Source: an uncultured Ardenticatenia bacterium (GTDB lineage Bacteria; Chloroflexota; Anaerolineae; 4572-78; NAK82). Taken from it: a stretch of 64,000 nt of DNA. The translations under genes were made by a program, and so were the position numbers. Shown here piece after piece: positions 33,696-41,682 of this stretch. The notes below the pieces were generated by a model. It was not told the DNA's origin and searched no databases. It worked only from the letters and a program-made list of their open reading frames with translations. The DNA lies in NCBI GenBank assembly GCA_937127125.1, contig CAKZLO010000075.1, forward strand, positions 46,384 through 110,383. The letters are read 5' to 3'. The stretch's first letter is position 1. Each line of letters starts with the position of its first letter.

Positions 33696-35459
33696 ATGTG
33701 GATCCTGCGTATTAACATGACAGATCGCTCCTATCGCCTCGAGGAATTGCCTGAAGCATACAAGAATCTCGCTGGTCGCAGCCTCACGTCAACGATCATT
33801 CACGACGAGGTGCCCCCGACGTGCCATCCGCTCGGCCCGAATAACAAGTTGGTGTTTTCTCCTGGTTTTGTAACCGGCACGGCAGCTCCCACCTCAGCAC
33901 GCATCTCCGCCGGGGCGAAATCCCCACTCACTGGCACTATCAAAGAGTCGAATGCCGGTAGCGAATGGCCTCAAGCTTTGGCTTCAATGCGCATCCGGGC
34001 ACTTGTGGTTGAAGGCCAGCCGCAAGAGAAGGGCAAGTTCTGGATGGCACTGTTGTCCTGGGACAAAGCGGCGGGCAAGCCCGCGGTGACATTTGCCCCA
34101 GCTGACGAATATGTTGGTCTGACCACTCAGGCGGCTTACAACCAGCTGTTTGGTCGCTTCGGCAACCGAGTGAGCATCGCCGGCATAGGTGTGGCGGGGG
34201 AACGCCTCTATGGCAATTCGGGGATTGTGTTCCAGGATATCAAGCGTCGTGCAACGCGCTATTCCGGACGTGGTGGATTGGGTGCTGTGATGGGCAGCAA
34301 AGGACTCAAGTACATCGTTATCAACCGCGAGGGTGCGCCCGGTGTGCAGCTCGCTAACGCGGCTCTCTTCGAGGAGGGACGCAGGAAAATGACGGAGGCG
34401 CTCCGCACGCACAGTATCACCAAGCCCAAAGGCAGCCTCAACACCTATGGTACAGCAGTGCTGATCAACGTTATGAACGAGGCAGGTGGCTTGCCCACGC
34501 GCAATTTCTCCAGTGGACGTTTTGAAGGTGCGCCTAATATTTCGGGCGAAGCCATTTTTGAGGGTAACAAGCAACGTCTAGGCAAGGAGCTGTACAATCA
34601 CCCTTGTAGTCCGGGATGCATCATTGAGTGTTCCAATACGTGGCACAAACCGGATGGCAGCGAGCATGCCTCTTGCGTTGAATACGAATCCTCATGGGCA
34701 TTGGGAGCAGACTGCGGTATCGGTGATCTGGACGACGTGGCAGAGCTGGTGCGCCTGTGCAATGAGTACGGCCTGGACACTATCGAGACTGGCACCACTC
34801 TAGCAGTCGCTATGGAGGCCGGGCTTGCGCCGTTCGGCGATGGCAAGAAAGCGATCGAACTGGTGCACGAAATGGGCAAGGGCACTCCGATCGGCCGCAT
34901 CCTGGGAAGCGGCACGGAGACCGCCGCGCGTGTGTTGGGTGTGCGGCGCAGTCCCACCGTCAAGGGTCAGAGCATGCCTGCCTACGAACCGCGTGCCGTG
35001 AAGGGCATAGGCATTACCTATGCTACTAGCACCATGGGCGCTGACCACACTGCTGGCTATACAATTGCGCCCGAAATTCTCAGTGTTGGCGGCAAGGCGG
35101 ATCCACTGAGCCCAGAAGGCAAGGCAGAGCTGAGTCGTGCTTTCCAAGCAACCACTGCTTTCATTGACTCGACGGGACATTGCCTGTTCATCGTCTTTGT
35201 CATACTGGACATTCCGAGTGGCTTTCAGGGGATGGTGGATGAAGTGAACGGCGTGTTGGGAACTCAATACACTGCTGATGATGTGGTCAAGCTGGGAATG
35301 GAGATCTTGCGCAAGGAGCGCGCTTTCAACGAGGCTGCTGGCTTCACGCGCTCACACGATCGCCTGCCTGAGTTTATGAAGCATGAGCCGTTGCCGCCGC
35401 ACAACACGGTCTATGATGTGCCTGATGCTGCGCTGGATGCTGTCTTCGGGCAGATGTAG
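33696..35459 (+). CDS. Aldehyde ferredoxin oxidoreductase family tungstoenzyme
   Basis: The 587-residue enzyme of the AOR family would oxidise an aldehyde (or reduce an acid) with a bis-pterin tungsten cofactor and one [4Fe-4S] cluster. Visible are YSGRGGLGAVMGSKGLK in the N-terminal pterin-binding domain, the cysteine group CSPGCIIEC, TSTMGADHTAGYT, and DSTGHCLF with the last cluster Cys near the cofactor. The family usually has CxxCxxxC, so the C-x3-C-x3-C spacing here is slightly different. I chose the ATG at 33696 because GGGAGGT lies 8 nt upstream; in-frame upstream codons lack a site. Its leader carries a candidate riboswitch, and a strong terminator follows it. Confidence 0.93.
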   Translation: MWILRINMTDRSYRLEELPEAYKNLAGRSLTSTIIHDEVPPTCHPLGPNNKLVFSPGFVTGTAAPTSARISAGAKSPLTGTIKESNAGSEWPQALASMRIRALVVEGQPQEKGKFWMALLSWDKAAGKPAVTFAPADEYVGLTTQAAYNQLFGRFGNRVSIAGIGVAGERLYGNSGIVFQDIKRRATRYSGRGGLGAVMGSKGLKYIVINREGAPGVQLANAALFEEGRRKMTEALRTHSITKPKGSLNTYGTAVLINVMNEAGGLPTRNFSSGRFEGAPNISGEAIFEGNKQRLGKELYNHPCSPGCIIECSNTWHKPDGSEHASCVEYESSWALGADCGIGDLDDVAELVRLCNEYGLDTIETGTTLAVAMEAGLAPFGDGKKAIELVHEMGKGTPIGRILGSGTETAARVLGVRRSPTVKGQSMPAYEPRAVKGIGITYATSTMGADHTAGYTIAPEILSVGGKADPLSPEGKAELSRAFQATTAFIDSTGHCLFIVFVILDIPSGFQGMVDEVNGVLGTQYTADDVVKLGMEILRKERAFNEAAGFTRSHDRLPEFMKHEPLPPHNTVYDVPDAALDAVFGQM

Positions 35460-35478
35460 TCAATTCCTTAATGTTGCG

Positions 35479-35516
35479 GGCGCAGTGCCATACATTGTTG
35501 GCACTGCGCCATTTTT
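35479..35516 (+). terminator. Intrinsic terminator after the AOR gene
   Basis: Perfect 11-bp stem GGCGCAGTGCC / GGCACTGCGCC (35479-35489, 35500-35510), a 10-nt loop and ATTTTT. It separates AOR expression from the maturase gene, which therefore needs read-through or its own promoter (a TTGACA at 35533-35538 has no good -10). Confidence 0.93.
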
Positions 35517-35585
35517 CCCGGATGTGTTTGCCTTGACACCTATACCTGTGCAATTGTTTCACAACTCTTGCCACGAGACACTGGA

Positions 35586-36776
35586 ATGTCCTTCTTAGCT
35601 ACAATAGATCAGGACGGCGCGATTCGCTTGCCAGAGGATTTTCTTCAGCGCAGCCGCCTTGCTCCCGGCATGCAATGCTGGGTAGAGCAGCGTGATTCTG
35701 GCTTGTTGCTTCTTGCTCGCCGGCCCGATCTGCAAAAGCTATATATCGAGCCCACCACGGCCTGCAACCTGCGTTGTCATACTTGCATCCGCAACGTCTG
35801 GCAAGACCCCGAAGTGCACATGGAGATGAGCGTATTCGAGCAGCTTGTCGAACAGCTCAGCGCATTCCCAGAGCTGCGCCGTGTGGTTTTCAGCGGGCTG
35901 GGCGAGCCGATGTACCACCCCCATTTTCTGGATATGGTGCGCCTGGTGCAAGCGCGCGGCGTTGCGGTAACTGTCGGCAGCAACGGTGTGTTGATGGAAC
36001 GTGCGTTGGCGCGCGAGCTGGTGGCGTTGGGCGTTGATCGGCTGGTCATCTCCCTCGATGGGATTAGACCCGAGATCTATTCTGGGGTGCGCGGCACAGC
36101 GGTTGCGACCGTGCTAGATAATATTCGTGGCCTGAACGAGGTCAAGCGTGAGCTGGGTTCCCTCACCCCAGCGTTGGGTATCGAATTCGTCGCCCTGCGC
36201 AGCAATGTTGCTGAGCTGGCAGAGTTGAGCAGCCTGGCGAGTCACCTGGGAGCGGCGCGGGTGCTGGTCAGCAACGTGTTGGCCTACACTGATGAGATGT
36301 ACCAGGAGATTTTGTATGGCTATGGGCCATGCCCCGGGTTCGCGGCGAGCGGATGGCCGGTTAAGGCAGATGCCTGGGTTATGTGGGGCACTGTGGACTT
36401 GCCCCGTATGCATTGGGGGGCTGAGCAACGCTGCCGATTTGTACACGATCGCGCAGCAGTAGTAGGATGGGATGGCAGTGTGAGCCCTTGTTATGCTCTC
36501 TCTCACAACTACAGCTACTTGACCATTGACGGACGCCGTAAATATGTCACGCGCTACAGTATGGGCATGATCACCGAGCAATTGCTGCTTGACATTTGGA
36601 CATCTGCCGTTTATTCCCGCTTTCGGGATGAAGTGCGCGACTTTCGTTTCCCGTCGTGTCCGGACTGCGACCTGCGTGACAGCTGCAGCCTGCGGGAGCA
36701 GAACCAGGCATGTTGGGGGTGGAATCCGTCCTGTGCCGACTGTCTGTGGGCGCAAGATATCATCCGTTGTCCATGA
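35586..36776 (+). CDS. Radical SAM/SPASM maturase with AbrB-like N-terminus (tungsten oxidoreductase maturase type)
   Basis: The product has 396 residues. An AbrB/SpoVT-like beta segment (about 1-45, DGAIRLPEDFL...) precedes the radical SAM core with CNLRCHTC (CxxxCxxC, cluster ligands) and FSGLGEPM, then a C-terminal Cys-rich SPASM region (CPDCDLRDSC...CADC...C). This layout, next to an AOR-family gene and MoaD-like genes, matches the radical SAM maturases described as partners of tungsten-cofactor oxidoreductases. The exact modification is not established. I place the start at ATG 35586, directly before the AbrB-like domain; the ribosome binding site is weak. Confidence 0.87.
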   Translation: MSFLATIDQDGAIRLPEDFLQRSRLAPGMQCWVEQRDSGLLLLARRPDLQKLYIEPTTACNLRCHTCIRNVWQDPEVHMEMSVFEQLVEQLSAFPELRRVVFSGLGEPMYHPHFLDMVRLVQARGVAVTVGSNGVLMERALARELVALGVDRLVISLDGIRPEIYSGVRGTAVATVLDNIRGLNEVKRELGSLTPALGIEFVALRSNVAELAELSSLASHLGAARVLVSNVLAYTDEMYQEILYGYGPCPGFAASGWPVKADAWVMWGTVDLPRMHWGAEQRCRFVHDRAAVVGWDGSVSPCYALSHNYSYLTIDGRRKYVTRYSMGMITEQLLLDIWTSAVYSRFRDEVRDFRFPSCPDCDLRDSCSLREQNQACWGWNPSCADCLWAQDIIRCP

Positions 36777-36797
36777 AAATGGGTGGAAGAGCACAAG

Positions 36798-37061
36798 ATG
36801 AAGGTGCGTGTGAGATTGTATGCAACATTGGTTGACCTTGTCCCTCCCTCCATTCGCGCGCAGACACCGGAGATGCGTGCAGCCCGCCCATTTGAGCTTG
36901 AGGTGCCAGAAGGGAGCACGCTTGCGCATCTGATCGAACAGCTGGCGCTGCCGCGTGCGGAAATCAAGGCAATCTTTGTCAACGGTCGAGTTTGTCCGCT
37001 GGACCATTTGCTGCAACCTGGAGATGAAATAGGCATCTTTCCCCCTGTCGGAGGCGGTTGA
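36798..37061 (+). CDS. MoaD/ThiS-like sulfur carrier protein with C-terminal GG
   Basis: This 87-residue beta-grasp protein (VRVRLYATLVDLVP..., FELEVPEGSTLAHLI, IFVNG, GDEIGIFPPVGGG) ends in the Gly-Gly that is adenylated and thiocarboxylated in MoaD. It would donate sulfur for the dithiolene of the pterin cofactor used by AOR. ATG at 36798 has GGAAGAG about 7 nt upstream; a GTG at 36783 is less likely. It lies 21 bp after the maturase stop, so they are co-transcribed. Confidence 0.88.
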   Translation: MKVRVRLYATLVDLVPPSIRAQTPEMRAARPFELEVPEGSTLAHLIEQLALPRAEIKAIFVNGRVCPLDHLLQPGDEIGIFPPVGGG

Positions 37062-37063
37062 AC

Positions 37064-37456
37064 GTGAAGACGATCTCAGTCGAAGTATGGTTATACGGGC
37101 CACTGGCTCGTTACGGTGGCAAACCGCATACCTCCCATTACGCCTCGGTATTCCCTTCGTTGCCGGAAGGGAGCTGTGTGCGTGACTTGTTGGCGCTACT
37201 GGGCATGCCCACTGAAGAGCGAGGCATTACGTTTATTAACGGTGTCTTGAGTGCTATGCCGGGCTTGCAACCCGATCTCGACCGTCCGTTGCACGACGGC
37301 GACCGAATCGCTTTCTTTCACCTAAGGAGTATGTGGCCTGCTCAGTATCGCCACGGTGCCGCTATGACGCCTGAGCTGGCACACGCCGCGCAAGCGCAAG
37401 GGCTCTTTCATGCGCCAAAACCGGTCTCCCAAGATGGCTCGTCAGATGTAGCATAG
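37064..37456 (+). CDS. MoaD/ThiS-like protein lacking the terminal GG, with C-terminal extension
   Basis: This beta-grasp relative of about 130 residues (SVEVWLYGPLARYGG, FPSLPEGSCVRDLLALLG, ITFINGVL, LHDGDRIAFFHL) does not stop after the fold. About 45 residues follow (SMWPAQYRHGA...), with no Gly-Gly at either point. It therefore cannot act as a standard sulfur carrier unless processed. I choose GTG 37064, which has GGAGGCGG about 9 nt upstream inside the previous gene's end. Tandem position suggests a pair with the GG-bearing protein, perhaps as a partner subunit or scaffold. Confidence 0.75.
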   Translation: MKTISVEVWLYGPLARYGGKPHTSHYASVFPSLPEGSCVRDLLALLGMPTEERGITFINGVLSAMPGLQPDLDRPLHDGDRIAFFHLRSMWPAQYRHGAAMTPELAHAAQAQGLFHAPKPVSQDGSSDVA

Positions 37457-37469
37457 AATCGTTGCGTTC

Positions 37470-37498
37470 TTGTCCGTCAATTGCGTTGCGATTACAAT
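37470..37498 (+). promoter_or_regulatory. Promoter for the rhamnulokinase/isomerase genes
   Basis: TTGTCC (37470-37475), 17-bp spacer, TACAAT (37493-37498), about 35 bp upstream of the kinase start and just after the MoaD-like gene. Confidence 0.65.
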
Positions 37499-37532
37499 GC
37501 CATCAAGTATCACCCAAGGAGGAGACATTACG

Positions 37533-39020
37533 ATGACGCATGCTCCTAACTTTCTAGCTCTGGACTTGGGCGCTGAGAGTGGACGCGCCATCCTCGGCCA
37601 GATCAGTCAAAAGAAACTCACTCTCAATGAGGTGCATCGCTTTCTGAATGTGCCTGTGCGCCTGCCAGATGGTTTGCATTGGGACACGCCACGCCTGTGG
37701 ACCGAAGTCAAGGAAGGCATTTGCTTGGCGGGACGCCAGGTGGAAGGTCAGCTGGCCAGTGTTGGTGTGGACACGTGGGGGGTGGATTTCGGCCTGCTAG
37801 ATCGGGATGGTGCGTTGATCGGTATCCCGTATCACTACCGTGACAGCCGCACCGATGGGATGTTTGAGGAGGCATTCCGCCGTGTGCCCAAGGAGGAGAT
37901 CTTCGCACAGACAGGGATACAGTTTCTTATTCTTAACAGCCTGTTCCAGTTGCTTGCTATGGTGGTTCGCAGGTCTCCTGCCTTGGACATTGCCCACACG
38001 TTCCTAATGACCCCCGATCTGTTCAATTACTGGCTATGCGGCAGCAAGGTGTCTGAGTTTAGCATCGCCACGACCTCCCAGTGTTACGACACAGGCAGAG
38101 GTGAGTGGGCTTGGCAATTGTTGGAGCGACTGGGCATACCAACCCATATCTTCCCGCAAGTTGTGCCCTCCGGCACCGTGTTAGGCAAGGTGGCACCTTG
38201 GGTGGCCGAGGAGATCGGAATGTCCGATGTGATGGTAGTGGCGCCTGCATGTCACGATACGGGATCAGCCGTGGCTGGCATTCCAGCTTCTAATCGCAAT
38301 TTTGGATGGATCAGCTCAGGCACTTGGTCCATCGTGGGCGCCGAGTTGCCCAGCCCTGTAATCAATCAGGAAGCTCTCGCCTACAATTTGACCAATGAGG
38401 GGGGCTATGGCCATAGCACACGTTTCTGCCGCAATGTTATGGGCCTCTGGCTTGTTCAGCAATGCCGTCGCACTTGGATGCAGCAAGGCGAGGAACACTC
38501 GTACCAAGAGCTCACCGAGATGGCAGCCCAAGCGAGACCATTCCAGTGTATTGTGGATCCAGATCGGGCTGAGTTTCTCAAGCCGGGCGATATGCCCGCC
38601 CGTATCCGTGAGTTTTGTCGACGCACTGGACAGTCCATCCCGCAGACTAAGGGCGAGATTATACGGTGCGTGTTGGAGGGCATTGCTCTGCGTTACCGCT
38701 GGATTATCGAGCGGCTGGAAGAGGTGCTGGGCCATCAACTAGATCCTATCCACATCGTGGGTGGTGGCACCAAGAACCAGCTGTTGAGCCAGTTCGCCGC
38801 TAATGCTCTAAACCGCCAGGTTATCACTGGGCCTGTCGAGGCAACCGCTGCTGGGAATGTGATCGTGCAAGCCATTGCTATGGGAGATTTAGCCTCATTG
38901 GAGGAAGGTCGTGAGCTGGTGCGCAATTCGTTCCCTCTGCAGATCTTTGAGCCGCGTGAGCGGTCAGGGTGGGATGATGCGTACGGTCGTTTTCTCGAGA
39001 TGATCGCTGTGGAGGGATAA
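37533..39020 (+). CDS. rhaB: Rhamnulokinase-like FGGY sugar kinase
   Basis: This 495-residue FGGY-family kinase would phosphorylate L-rhamnulose or a related ketose with ATP. The N-terminal FLALDLGAESGRA phosphate loop has the rhamnulokinase-type G-A-E-S-G. VGVDTWGVDFGLLD, YRDSRTDG, SSGTWSIVG and HIVGGGTKNQLLSQ complete the two ATPase domains. The start at ATG 37533 follows AAGGAGGAG with about 8 nt; codons further upstream lack support. Its TAA overlaps the isomerase ATG (TAATG), so the two are coupled. Confidence 0.9.
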   Translation: MTHAPNFLALDLGAESGRAILGQISQKKLTLNEVHRFLNVPVRLPDGLHWDTPRLWTEVKEGICLAGRQVEGQLASVGVDTWGVDFGLLDRDGALIGIPYHYRDSRTDGMFEEAFRRVPKEEIFAQTGIQFLILNSLFQLLAMVVRRSPALDIAHTFLMTPDLFNYWLCGSKVSEFSIATTSQCYDTGRGEWAWQLLERLGIPTHIFPQVVPSGTVLGKVAPWVAEEIGMSDVMVVAPACHDTGSAVAGIPASNRNFGWISSGTWSIVGAELPSPVINQEALAYNLTNEGGYGHSTRFCRNVMGLWLVQQCRRTWMQQGEEHSYQELTEMAAQARPFQCIVDPDRAEFLKPGDMPARIREFCRRTGQSIPQTKGEIIRCVLEGIALRYRWIIERLEEVLGHQLDPIHIVGGGTKNQLLSQFAANALNRQVITGPVEATAAGNVIVQAIAMGDLASLEEGRELVRNSFPLQIFEPRERSGWDDAYGRFLEMIAVEG

Positions 39021-39949
39021 TGCCCACGAAGTTAACGTTGCAGCTGGGGGTTAAGACCGATCCGGTAGAGTATCGTTTCTCTTATGAATGGTTATTTCGA
39101 TTAATGGCCGAGGAGGGTGTGCAACACGCCCAACTCGGCTCTTTTTTCGAGATGACGCTGCTGCCGGATGAGTTTTTCATCCAACTCAAGCAACAAGCGC
39201 AGCAGTATGGCGTACACATATCTGGTGTCTTCACCACTCACCGGGAACTCGGTGGCTTTTTTCGCTCAGAGACAGGTTGGGAGAATGTGACACGGCGCAC
39301 CTTTCGGCGGTTCCTGGAAATAGGGGCGCTGGTGGGGGCTGAGACGGTGGGTGGCAACGCAGGTGCTGTGTTGCGCGACCGGATGCACGAAAAGAGTGAA
39401 GGGATAAAGCGTTACGTGCTGTTCCTCAAGGAGATGCTCTCCTATGCCTACCATTGCGGTGTGCCGTGTGTGGCGATTGAACCAATGTCATGCTTGGCAG
39501 AGCCCCCAACGCTGCCGGATGAGATACAGGCATGGGGTGAGGAGCTCACGGCTTATCATCGCACAAACCCAGAGCATACAGCAGCGTTTGGATATTGTGT
39601 GGATGTGGCGCATGGATATGTGAACCAAGATGAGCGTGTAGTGTGGGACCATATGCAATTGTTACAGGCCACGCTGCCCTACATAAGAGCTCTTCATCTG
39701 AAGAATACGGATCACCTTTACGAGGCCACGTTTGGGTTCACCGAAGAGGAACGTGAGAGAGGCATTATCCAGATCCCTGCAGTGCGCGATTTGTTGCTGT
39801 CCAATGCGGCCAGTCTCCCCACGGACACACTTGTGGGATATCTGGAGATCGGTGGCCCGAAGCTGGGACGTGACTATTCAGACCACAAGCTGGATAGGCA
39901 GTTACGAGAGTCGTTCCGTTATCTAAAGGGAGCATGGGAGACGGGATGA
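39020..39949 (+). CDS. Sugar isomerase/epimerase-like TIM-barrel protein
   Basis: The 309-residue member of the xylose-isomerase-like/AP-endonuclease-2 barrel superfamily shows VAIEPMSCLAEP (metal-binding Glu), YCVDVAHGYVNQDE (Asp and His), IRALHLKNTDHLYEATF and a late GYLEIGGP (Glu). These are the four usual metal ligands. It may isomerise a deoxy- or rhamnose-type sugar to feed the coupled kinase, but the classical RhaA signature is not evident. The start overlaps the kinase stop by two bases. Confidence 0.8.
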   Translation: MPTKLTLQLGVKTDPVEYRFSYEWLFRLMAEEGVQHAQLGSFFEMTLLPDEFFIQLKQQAQQYGVHISGVFTTHRELGGFFRSETGWENVTRRTFRRFLEIGALVGAETVGGNAGAVLRDRMHEKSEGIKRYVLFLKEMLSYAYHCGVPCVAIEPMSCLAEPPTLPDEIQAWGEELTAYHRTNPEHTAAFGYCVDVAHGYVNQDERVVWDHMQLLQATLPYIRALHLKNTDHLYEATFGFTEEERERGIIQIPAVRDLLLSNAASLPTDTLVGYLEIGGPKLGRDYSDHKLDRQLRESFRYLKGAWETG

Positions 39950-39958
39950 TCTCGTGAT

Positions 39959-40330
39959 TCAGGCCGCTTCAACGGCGTTCTGAATGTGGTTTAACTTTCT
40001 CACCTCTCCGAAGTCTTCCATCTCGATAGCTATGACGTCGATGCGCCAGGCCACGTTGTCCAAGCCTGATGCTTGGAGATAAGACTGAGCTACATCTAGC
40101 ATCCGAGCTTGCTTGCGCGGCGTGATACTTGCTTCGGGTGTTCCATAACGGTCGGAGCGCCACGTCCTGACCTCTACGAAGACCAAGCACTCACCGTCAC
40201 GGGCTACAATGTCCACCTCTCCGACCGGGCAACGCCAGTTACGTTCCACAAGGGAATATCCCTGGCGTTCCAGATAAGTCGCTGCAATTTGCTCCCCGTG
40301 ACTGCCTAGTCTTCGCTTGGCGCGCACCAT
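39959..40330 (-). CDS. YraN/UPF0102 family nuclease-like protein
   Basis: The 123-residue protein from ATG 40330 begins MVRAKRRLGSHGEQIAATYL and carries RNWRCPVGEVDIVARDG and FVEVRTW, the D-x-n-E-x-K-like core of UPF0102 proteins with a Holliday-junction-resolvase-like fold. In place of the usual Lys after E-V there is Arg. A TTG 22 codons upstream is possible but lacks a convincing site. The role in the family is not established; it often lies near rnhB. It is convergent with the isomerase gene. Confidence 0.85.
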   Translation of the reverse strand: MVRAKRRLGSHGEQIAATYLERQGYSLVERNWRCPVGEVDIVARDGECLVFVEVRTWRSDRYGTPEASITPRKQARMLDVAQSYLQASGLDNVAWRIDVIAIEMEDFGEVRKLNHIQNAVEAA

Positions 40331-40424
40331 CTCATCAGCATACGTGAATGCAAAGTTTTTCCATTTGATTCTAGCGGGTGGCGTAACCTGAGTCAATGCG
40401 TTGTAGACCGCCTGCCACTCAGAC

Positions 40425-40453
40425 TTGCTCGAGAGGGCGGTGCATGATAAGAT
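40425..40453 (+). promoter_or_regulatory. Candidate promoter for the GT4 gene
   Basis: TTGCTC (40425-40430), 17 bp, TAAGAT (40448-40453), about 40 bp upstream of the chosen start. Confidence 0.5.
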
Positions 40454-40493
40454 ATTTTTTTACTTGCCGTACAGCTTTGAAGGTTTGCCTTCG

Positions 40494-41618
40494 ATGCATG
40501 TCGGGTTGAATGCTCAGCTGCTCACCCTGAAGCAGAATTATCGGGGAGCAGGTATCAACGCCTATATCTTCCATCTGCTACGCACCATAGGAGAGCTTGA
40601 CCTACCGCACTACTTTACAGTTTTCCTAGGCGAGCGTGGATTTCGCCACGAGAATCTCGATCTGCGCTACACAAGCTGGCCAACATACCATCCGTGGGTG
40701 CGCATTATCTGGGAGCAGGTAGCGTTACCTGTATTGCTACGAGGCGTTGGAGCAGATATTTTGCACGCGATGGCGTTCGTGATCCCTCTGATGATACATT
40801 GTCCTTCTGTGGTGACCATCTACGATTTAAGCTTCCTGCATTATCCGCAGGCATTTCGTCCGTTCAATCGCTGGTATCTTAGCCACTTTACCCCGCCATC
40901 AGTGCGCAAGGCGCGTCGTGTGATTGCCATTTCGGAGAGCACTCGCCAAGATGTGATTCGGGAATTCCATGTGCCAGCTGAACGTGTGGATGTTGTCCAT
41001 TGTGGAGTTGATCCTTCATTCCGCCCATTGCCCACGAACAAGGTGGAAAACTTCCGTCAGGAGCATCAGCTGACCGAGCCGTTTGTCTTGTTCGTGGGCA
41101 CTTTGGAACCTCGCAAGAACGTCGAGCTGCTCATCCGGGCGTATGCTCGCTGGCGCGCGAAGAGCACCCGTGCGCCCAAGCTCGTTATTGCTGGCGCTAA
41201 GGGCTGGTATTTTGAGACAATCTTCCGCACAGTGACGAAACTGGGGCTGGATGGAGATGTCCTGTTTCCCGGTTATATTGCAGCAGAACAACTGCCATTG
41301 TGGTACAATGCAGCTACTCTGTTTGTGTATCCATCTATCTTCGAGGGTTTCGGTTTGCCGGTGTTAGAAGCAATGGCCTGCGGGACGCCGGTGGTTTGCT
41401 CGAATGTCTCATCGTTGCCCGAAGTTGCGGGCGATGCTGCTATGCTGGTGTCACCTAATGATGAAACAGAGCTGGCGGAAGCGATGAACACGGTATGGGA
41501 GAGCCCCACACTCAGGTGTGAGATGGTGGAACGCGGTTTCGCCAGGGCACGTGCGCTTACATGGGCACGTGCCGCGATGCAAACTGTGCAGACCTATGAA
41601 CGAGCATTGGAAGGATGA
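40494..41618 (+). CDS. GT4-family glycosyltransferase
   Basis: This 374-residue retaining GT-B enzyme begins MHVGLNAQLLTL with a Gly-rich acceptor loop (NYRGAGINAY). It has VTIYDLSFLHYP, the donor-domain FVGTLEPRKNVELLI, and PSIFEGFGLPVLEAMACGTPVV with the E-x7-E motif. It resembles mannosyltransferases of exopolysaccharide or lipid-linked glycan pathways. I start at ATG 40494 with GAAGG upstream; a longer start would add a short region with no family match. It is followed by a polyprenyl glycosylphosphotransferase, so both likely act in one surface-polysaccharide pathway. Confidence 0.88.
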   Translation: MHVGLNAQLLTLKQNYRGAGINAYIFHLLRTIGELDLPHYFTVFLGERGFRHENLDLRYTSWPTYHPWVRIIWEQVALPVLLRGVGADILHAMAFVIPLMIHCPSVVTIYDLSFLHYPQAFRPFNRWYLSHFTPPSVRKARRVIAISESTRQDVIREFHVPAERVDVVHCGVDPSFRPLPTNKVENFRQEHQLTEPFVLFVGTLEPRKNVELLIRAYARWRAKSTRAPKLVIAGAKGWYFETIFRTVTKLGLDGDVLFPGYIAAEQLPLWYNAATLFVYPSIFEGFGLPVLEAMACGTPVVCSNVSSLPEVAGDAAMLVSPNDETELAEAMNTVWESPTLRCEMVERGFARARALTWARAAMQTVQTYERALEG

Positions 41619-41682
41619 AAGCCTCTCCAACTGGTGTAGCACAGCATAGGCGCTGTTATGTGCAAGGAGGGGATTGTTCGGC

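Noticed and set aside
36114..37103. 329-codon minus-strand frame opposite the maturase
   Set aside because: The plus strand encodes clear radical SAM, SPASM and MoaD motifs; this is an antisense shadow.
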